Below are positions 5,588-5,716 of a stretch of DNA of 5,716 nucleotides, one piece after another. The position numbers and the translations under genes are program-made. The stretch is from positions 1 through 5,716 of the forward strand of contig CAYTYX010000027.1 in NCBI GenBank assembly GCA_964442325.1, in the 5' to 3' direction. This DNA is from CAYTYX01 sp964442325 (GTDB taxonomy: Bacteria > Patescibacteriota > Saccharimonadia > Saccharimonadales > UBA10212). A model generated the notes under the pieces. That model worked only from the letters and a program-made list of their open reading frames with translations. It did not search any database and was not told the DNA's origin. How positions within the stretch are numbered: position 1 is the first letter of the stretch; every line of letters starts with the position of its first letter.

Positions 5588-5716
5588 GGGCAGGCTACAA
5601 AGCTGATTTTAGTTGTGATGCCAGAAGGTACAGCGGTAATATCAAGTACGGCTGTTTGGTTGGAAGCGATGGAAACATAGCAAAGCTGCCAGTCGGATAG
5701 TAGTTGGGGGCTGCTG
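5584..5716 (-). CDS. Partial C-terminus of the upstream gene in the pilin operon
   Basis: The reverse strand is open from the right edge to a TGA at 5584-5586, giving the last 43 residues of a protein that starts outside the window. The stop overlaps the ATG of the PilV-like gene by 4 nt, so the two are very probably co-transcribed and coupled. The visible sequence (ending GITTKISFVACP) has alternating hydrophobic/polar strands and two cysteines, one near the very end, which would fit the head of another minor pilin such as a GspH/FimT-like subunit. No diagnostic motif is visible and that identity is inferred from position only. Confidence 0.7.
   Translation of the reverse strand, partial: SSPQLLSDWQLCYVSIASNQTAVLDITAVPSGITTKISFVACP

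Noticed and set aside
5397..5606. 69-codon plus-strand open frame opposite the PilV-like leader
   Set aside because: It is antisense to the long leader, with no Shine-Dalgarno or recognisable product. It was considered because the leader is odd, but nothing supports it.
1..5716. CRISPR array, tRNA/rRNA genes, insertion sequence ends or attachment sites
   Set aside because: Both strands were scanned by eye. No regularly spaced repeats, cloverleaf, transposase frame or flanking inverted repeats were seen.

Overview
The window reads as a surface-protein region of a small-genome bacterium of the Patescibacteria/CPR type, most probably Candidatus Saccharibacteria (TM7). This rests on remembered family resemblance, with no search run. 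The strongest cues are the prepilin N-termini (one with a GDTMVEV core), the C-terminal Cys-Gly-rich-Cys tail of the PilW-like pilin, and a PilX-like protein opening with an RGMASM membrane segment. Genes end normally at TAA, TAG and TGA, and TGA serves as a stop in the overlaps, so the UGA=Gly code of Gracilibacteria/Absconditabacteria is unlikely.

Layout, left to right. (1) 1-486, minus strand: the N-terminal 162 residues of an unrecognised single-span membrane protein, running off the left edge. (2) 487-657: a divergent intergenic region with a candidate promoter on each strand and, on the plus side, a leader with two interleaved complementary segments. (3) 658-1614, plus strand: a lone secreted, cysteine-rich protein of unknown function, visibly richer in G+C than its neighbours, with a strong Shine-Dalgarno. 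It is closed by a GNRA-capped intrinsic terminator at 1635-1674. (4) 1673-5716, minus strand: a tightly packed minor-pilin operon. In transcription order it holds the C-terminal 43 residues of an upstream gene, a PilV-like prepilin with a very long leader, a PilW-like prepilin, and an 888-residue PilX-like protein. Junctions are a 4-nt overlap, a 1-nt gap and a 4-nt overlap, so the genes are probably translationally coupled.

The three pilin-like genes probably encode the minor pilins that prime and cap a type IV pilus. The 888-residue protein is the most striking object. Its PilX-like, pilus-anchored N-terminal third is followed by two degenerate Fn3/Ig-like modules, a seven-glycine linker, a beta/gamma-crystallin-type domain with two N/D-N/D-x-x-S-S calcium-clamp motifs, and a further beta-rich module. 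The proposed reading is a calcium-binding pilus-tip adhesin. Every fully visible exported protein has an even number of cysteines in its exported part, which suggests oxidative folding outside the membrane. No tRNA, rRNA, CRISPR array or insertion sequence was seen.
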